Below are positions 60,842 through 64,000 of a DNA stretch of 64,000 bases, one piece after another. This DNA comes from Sphaerisporangium perillae (lineage in GTDB: Bacteria > Actinomycetota > Actinomycetes > Streptosporangiales > Streptosporangiaceae). Below the pieces are notes generated by a model. It searched no databases. It worked only from the letters and a program-made list of their open reading frames with translations, and was not told the DNA's origin. The stretch's first letter is position 1, and the number at the start of each line of letters is the position of its first letter. Location: assembly GCF_023276435.1 (NCBI RefSeq), contig NZ_JALLPO010000026.1, forward strand, positions 88,349-152,348, in the 5' to 3' direction. Both the position numbers and the translations under genes were made by a program.

Positions 60842-62269
60842 ATGGACGCCGTCAACCCGCGCCGCTGGCAGGCACTCATCGTGCTCGCCGCGGCGCAGTT
60901 CATGGTCATCATGGACACCTCGATCATCGGGGTCGCGCTGCCTGACATGCAGCGCGATCTCGGCTTCACCCAGGGCAGCCTGCAATGGGTGTTCAACGCC
61001 TACGTCATCGCCTTCGGCGGCCTGTTGCTGCTCGGCGGCCGCCTGTCCGACCTGTTCGGCGCCCGGAAGGTCTTCACCATCGGCTGGATCATCCTGATCG
61101 CCGGATCCGTGGTCGCCGCGGCGGCCGGTGGGGCATGGGTGGAGATCCTGGGACGGGCGGTGCAGGGCATCGGCGGGGCGCTGATCGCCCCGGCCGCGAT
61201 GACCCTGCTCATGATGCTGTTCGGAGGCAACCCCCGCGAGCTCGGCAGGGCCATGGCCCTGTACGGCGCCGCGGCACCCGCCGGCGGCACCGCCGGAGTG
61301 TTCCTCGGCGGGGTCATCACCCAATACCTGAGCTGGCCGTGGGTGTTCATCGTTTACATCCCGATCGGCCTGGCCACCCTGTCCGCCGTCCCGGCGCTGC
61401 TGCCGGCCATGGCGGGCAAGCGCGGTTCGGTCGATGTGTTCGGTGCCATGGCGGTCACCGCCGGCATCGCCCTGGCCGTCTTCGCGATCGTACGAGCTCC
61501 GGAGCAGGGCTGGGGTTCGGCCGCCACACTCGGTGGCCTCGCAGCGGCCACCCTACTGCTGGCGGTATTCCTGCTCATCCAGCGCACCGTCCGGCAGCCG
61601 CTCATGCCACTGGCGATCTGGAGGACGCCGGGCCTGGCCACGGCCAATCTGGCGATGGCGCTGCTGGGGGCTGCATGGATCCCCATGTGGTACTTCCTCA
61701 ACCTCTACCTGCAGCAGGTGCTCGGCTACGGAGCCTTTCCCAGCGGCGCGGCGCTGCTGCCGATGACCGTCGCCATCATGCTGTTCATGATCGCCATCAC
61801 GCCGCGCCTGCTCGGTCGCGCGGGCGCCAAGCCGCTCATCGCCGGCGGGTTGTTCGTCCTGGCGGTCGGAGTGGCGGGGCTGTCGCCGGCCCGGGCCGAC
61901 GGAGCCTTCGTCACCGGCGTGCTGCCGGCCTCGTTGATCGCCGCGGTCGGGATGTCCCTGGCCTACATCCCGGCGATGATGTCGGCCATGTCCGGCGCTC
62001 GTCCGCAGGACAGCGGGTTGGCCTCCGGCATTGTCAACACCACCTACCAGGTCGGCTCGGCCCTCGGCCTGGCGATCATGACCGCCGTCGCGACCTCGCG
62101 CGGGGCCGCCGCGCTGGGGGACCCGTCCAAGCTCACCGCCGGGTTCGGCTCGGCCTTCATCGGCGCGGGCGCCGTTGCGGTGCTCGGCGCGGCACTGAGT
62201 TTGCTGCTCATCCGCAAGCCGAAGCCCGCAGTGCCGAGCAGTGATCAGGCCGCCTCTGTGCGGGTGTAG
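60842..62269 (+). CDS. MFS transporter, DHA2 (EmrB/QacA) family
   Basis: A 475-residue drug/proton antiporter with about 14 membrane spans. The opening WQALIVLAAAQFMVIMDTSI, then IGVALPDMQRDLGFTQGSLQ, is the DHA2 motif D1; GGRLSDLFGARKVF is motif A between TM2 and TM3; PAAPAGGTAGVFLGG resembles antiporter motif C. ATG 60842 has AGGAG upstream. It lies inside the copper cluster between hairpins. Whether it exports copper complexes or an unrelated drug is unknown. Confidence 0.88.
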   Translation: MDAVNPRRWQALIVLAAAQFMVIMDTSIIGVALPDMQRDLGFTQGSLQWVFNAYVIAFGGLLLLGGRLSDLFGARKVFTIGWIILIAGSVVAAAAGGAWVEILGRAVQGIGGALIAPAAMTLLMMLFGGNPRELGRAMALYGAAAPAGGTAGVFLGGVITQYLSWPWVFIVYIPIGLATLSAVPALLPAMAGKRGSVDVFGAMAVTAGIALAVFAIVRAPEQGWGSAATLGGLAAATLLLAVFLLIQRTVRQPLMPLAIWRTPGLATANLAMALLGAAWIPMWYFLNLYLQQVLGYGAFPSGAALLPMTVAIMLFMIAITPRLLGRAGAKPLIAGGLFVLAVGVAGLSPARADGAFVTGVLPASLIAAVGMSLAYIPAMMSAMSGARPQDSGLASGIVNTTYQVGSALGLAIMTAVATSRGAAALGDPSKLTAGFGSAFIGAGAVAVLGAALSLLLIRKPKPAVPSSDQAASVRV

Positions 62270-62273
62270 ACGT

Positions 62274-62312
62274 CCGGGAGGGGCGTGGCGCTGAGCATGC
62301 GCCCCTGCCCGG
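62274..62312 (+). terminator. Hairpin between MFS and csoR genes
   Basis: CCGGG-A-GGGGCG (62274-62285) pairs with CGCCCC-TG-CCCGG (62300-62312) with one internal mismatch, immediately after the MFS stop. Confidence 0.65.
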
Positions 62313-62351
62313 CTTCTGCGGCACAGAAGGACAGGGGAGCCGGAGATCGGA

Positions 62352-62368
62352 ATACCCTATAGGGGTAT
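62352..62368 (+). promoter_or_regulatory. CsoR-like operator upstream of csoR
   Basis: ATACCCTATAGGGGTAT is a near-perfect dyad of the same class as TACCCCTATGGGGTA at 60374. It lies 40 bases before the csoR ATG and so suggests autoregulation. Confidence 0.7.
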
Positions 62369-62407
62369 CACGTTTCTAGTTGTCGACAGCGTGAGAGGGG
62401 CAGACAG

Positions 62408-62689
62408 ATGGCTGGATACACCCACGCCAAAGAGGACCACCTGCGCAGGTTGCGCCGGGCCGAAGGGCAGGTTCGTGGCCTGCAGCGGATGGTGGAGGAC
62501 GACAAGTACTGCATCGACATCCTCACTCAGGTCTCGGCGGCCACCAGTGCCCTGCAGTCCTTCGCCCTGTCGCTACTAGAAGAGCACCTGGCGCACTGCG
62601 TGGCCGAGGCGACCGTCAAGGGCGGCCCGGAAGCGGACGCCAAGATCAAAGAGGCGTCCGACGCCATCGCCCGGCTCGTGCGTTCCTGA
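62408..62689 (+). CDS. csoR: CsoR-family copper-sensing repressor
   Basis: A 93-residue all-helical DUF156 protein. The Cu(I) ligands Cys35, His60 and Cys64 (YCIDIL, EEHLAHCV) match the C-H-C set of Mycobacterium tuberculosis CsoR (Cys36-His61-Cys65). The conserved second-shell Tyr34 and Glu81-equivalent acidic residue are also present. GAGAGGGG precedes ATG 62408. Copper binding would release DNA and turn on the genes behind the palindromes at 60337, 60374 and 62352. Confidence 0.93.
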   Translation: MAGYTHAKEDHLRRLRRAEGQVRGLQRMVEDDKYCIDILTQVSAATSALQSFALSLLEEHLAHCVAEATVKGGPEADAKIKEASDAIARLVRS

Positions 62690-62710
62690 CCAGTCGAAGG
62701 AGAGATCGAT

Positions 62711-62923
62711 ATGACCACCGCCACCTACACCGTTCAGGGAATGACCTGCGGACACTGCGTCAGCTCGGTTAAGGAGGAGGTCGGCGAGGTGGCCGGCGTC
62801 AGCGGCGTCGAGGTCGACCTCGCCACCGGGCTGCTGACCGTCACCAGCGACGACCCCGTAGATGCAGCGAAGATCGTTTCAGTGGTCGAAGCGGCGGGGT
62901 ACCAGGTGGTGGATCCGTCATGA
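62711..62923 (+). CDS. copZ: Copper chaperone CopZ
   Basis: A 70-residue single HMA domain with Cys13 and Cys16 in GMTCGHC and the usual end VVEAAGYQVVDPS. It should carry Cu(I) to the CopA ATPase that begins at the window edge. It starts 21 bases after csoR and overlaps the next gene by four bases (ATGA). Confidence 0.93.
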   Translation: MTTATYTVQGMTCGHCVSSVKEEVGEVAGVSGVEVDLATGLLTVTSDDPVDAAKIVSVVEAAGYQVVDPS

Positions 62924-63861
62924 ACACGCCCACCAAGCTCGGTAGCTACCTGCTGGGTGTCAGTGTCGTCTTCGGTAGCGCGTTAGGCATTGGCCGGGCG
63001 GTGGGACCGGTTGGGGCACCTGCGGCCGGCGACCACTCCACAATGGCGGCACCGACGGCGAGCGAGGGACATGGGCAGCAGGCCATCGAGCAAGCGAACG
63101 AGGTAGCGCCCGGGGGGCTTGAAGTGTCGGCGGATGGCTACACCCTCACCCCGCTCACCACGACGATCAAGCCGGATACACCCACAGACTTCCGCTTCAC
63201 CCTGACCGGGCCCAACAACAAGCCGGTCACCGATTACCAGGTCCAGCACGACAAGAAGCTGCACTTCATCGTCGTCTCCCGCGACCTGAACAGCTTCCAG
63301 CACCTTCACCCCGTCGAAACGGGCGGAGGCGTCTGGTCGGTGAAGCTCACTCTGCCGGCGGCAGGGGCCTACCGCGCCTTCGCGGATTTCGCGCCCGCCG
63401 GTGGCGATGGCCTCACTCTGGGCACCGACCTGCTCGTAGCAGGTGACTACGCCCCTGAACCGCTCCCGCCCACCAGTCGTACGGCGAACGTCGACGGCTA
63501 TACGGTCACCCTGGATGGTGACCTGATCCCTGGCAAGGCGAGCAAGGTCACCCTCACCGTCAGCAAGGACGGCCACCCCGTCACCGACCTGCAGCCCTAC
63601 CTCGGCGCCTACGGCCACCTGGTGGCACTGCGCGCCAGGGATCTGGCGTACCTCCACGTTCACCCCGACGGGGAGCCCGGCGACGGCACCACCAGGTCCG
63701 GACCCGAGATCGTCTTCTACACCGAGGTGCCCAGTACGGGGAACTACCGGCTGTTCCTGGACTTCCAGCACGAGGGCGAGGTCCGCACCGCCGGGTTCAC
63801 CCTTTCCGCCGACCAGACGACACCAACCTCCACGGTCGCTCCTGGCGATCACGGCCACTGA
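62920..63861 (+). CDS. Exported His-containing protein of the copper operon
   Basis: A 313-residue protein with an N-terminal signal anchor (LGSYLLGVSVVFGSALGIGR). Two related beta-sandwich modules (~65-170 and ~180-300) contain metal-ligand-like motifs KLHFIVVSRDLNSFQHLHP and LVALRARDLAYLHVHPDGEP. The HLHP and HVHP pairs repeat in equivalent positions and could bind Cu outside the membrane. The protein ends GDHGH. It has no recognised name; similar proteins occur beside copA in actinobacteria. Translational coupling to copZ (ATGA) places it firmly in the copper operon. Confidence 0.75.
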   Translation: MNTPTKLGSYLLGVSVVFGSALGIGRAVGPVGAPAAGDHSTMAAPTASEGHGQQAIEQANEVAPGGLEVSADGYTLTPLTTTIKPDTPTDFRFTLTGPNNKPVTDYQVQHDKKLHFIVVSRDLNSFQHLHPVETGGGVWSVKLTLPAAGAYRAFADFAPAGGDGLTLGTDLLVAGDYAPEPLPPTSRTANVDGYTVTLDGDLIPGKASKVTLTVSKDGHPVTDLQPYLGAYGHLVALRARDLAYLHVHPDGEPGDGTTRSGPEIVFYTEVPSTGNYRLFLDFQHEGEVRTAGFTLSADQTTPTSTVAPGDHGH

Positions 63862-63874
63862 GGGGAGACAGAGC

Positions 63875-64000
63875 ATGTCTTCGGTCACCGAACAGAAACC
63901 GCCGGGCGCCGGCGGCTCGGTCGAGCTCTCGATCGGCGGCATGACCTGCGCGTCGTGCGCCAACCGCATCGAGCGCAAGCTCAACAAGCTCGACGGCGTG
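63875..64000 (+). CDS. copA: Copper-exporting P-type ATPase CopA, 3' part beyond window
   Basis: Only 42 codons are visible. They contain an N-terminal HMA domain beginning VELSIGGMTCASCANRIERK, the GMTCASC copper site typical of CopA/CtpV-type ATPases. AGGGGAGA precedes ATG 63875. Position after csoR-copZ makes CopA very likely; a non-ATPase HMA protein cannot be excluded from this piece alone. Confidence 0.75.
   Translation, partial: MSSVTEQKPPGAGGSVELSIGGMTCASCANRIERKLNKLDGV

Overview
The window is high-GC actinomycete DNA: strong third-position GC bias, GTG/TTG starts, AGGAG-type ribosome binding sites, a SARP-type regulator, SAV_915-type small proteins, a DUF574-type methyltransferase and a CsoR copper system. 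The gene mix would fit Streptosporangiaceae such as Nonomuraea or Streptosporangium, but that is an inference from gene style. No tRNA, rRNA, CRISPR array, transposase or phage gene was seen.

Region A (1-17.1 kb), all on the + strand, looks like one catabolic gene set: a truncated acyl-CoA dehydrogenase, four short-chain dehydrogenases, an ADP-forming acyl-CoA synthetase, a FadR-type GntR regulator, a complete Liv-type ABC importer with LivM fused to LivG, a Baeyer-Villiger-type flavin monooxygenase, an enoyl-CoA hydratase and a cyclase-family hydrolase. Together they could import a cyclic alcohol or ketone, oxidise it, open the ring, activate the acid with CoA and beta-oxidise it. The substrate is unknown.

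Region B (17.1-33.3 kb) is accessory and partly decayed. It holds a frameshifted TetR gene, an ECF sigma fragment, a truncated AfsR/SARP regulator, a C-terminal SDR scrap, two DinB-type proteins, an XRE/HbhA-like pair, an aldo-keto reductase with a divergent TetR regulator, a methyltransferase, an Lrp regulator divergent from an amino-acid dehydrogenase, a secreted protein built on an exact 39-bp tandem repeat, an acidic 38-residue microprotein and a secreted GH18 chitinase.

Region C (33.3-38.4 kb) is an exported three-gene operon, nagZ (GH3), namZ (GH171/DUF1343) and a beta-lactamase-fold serine hydrolase. It matches the gene content of the Bacillus ybbE-ybbD-ybbC muropeptide rescue genes. 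With the GH18 enzyme and a later GH20-GH2 pair (55.7-59.9 kb), the window encodes a broad set of secreted enzymes against aminosugar polymers (chitin, chitosan, peptidoglycan).

Region D (38.4-55.6 kb) centres on potassium and metal transport: a structured leader, a 27-codon membrane peptide, kdpFABC and kdpDE. It is followed by an ArsR repressor divergent from a P1B-4 (cobalt/iron/nickel-type) ATPase and by corA. lysA and two SAV_915-family paralogues flank it.

Region E (60.3-64 kb) is a copper resistance cluster: two HMA chaperones, an MFS exporter, csoR, a His-containing exported protein and the start of copA. CsoR-like palindromes lie before both the first chaperone and csoR.
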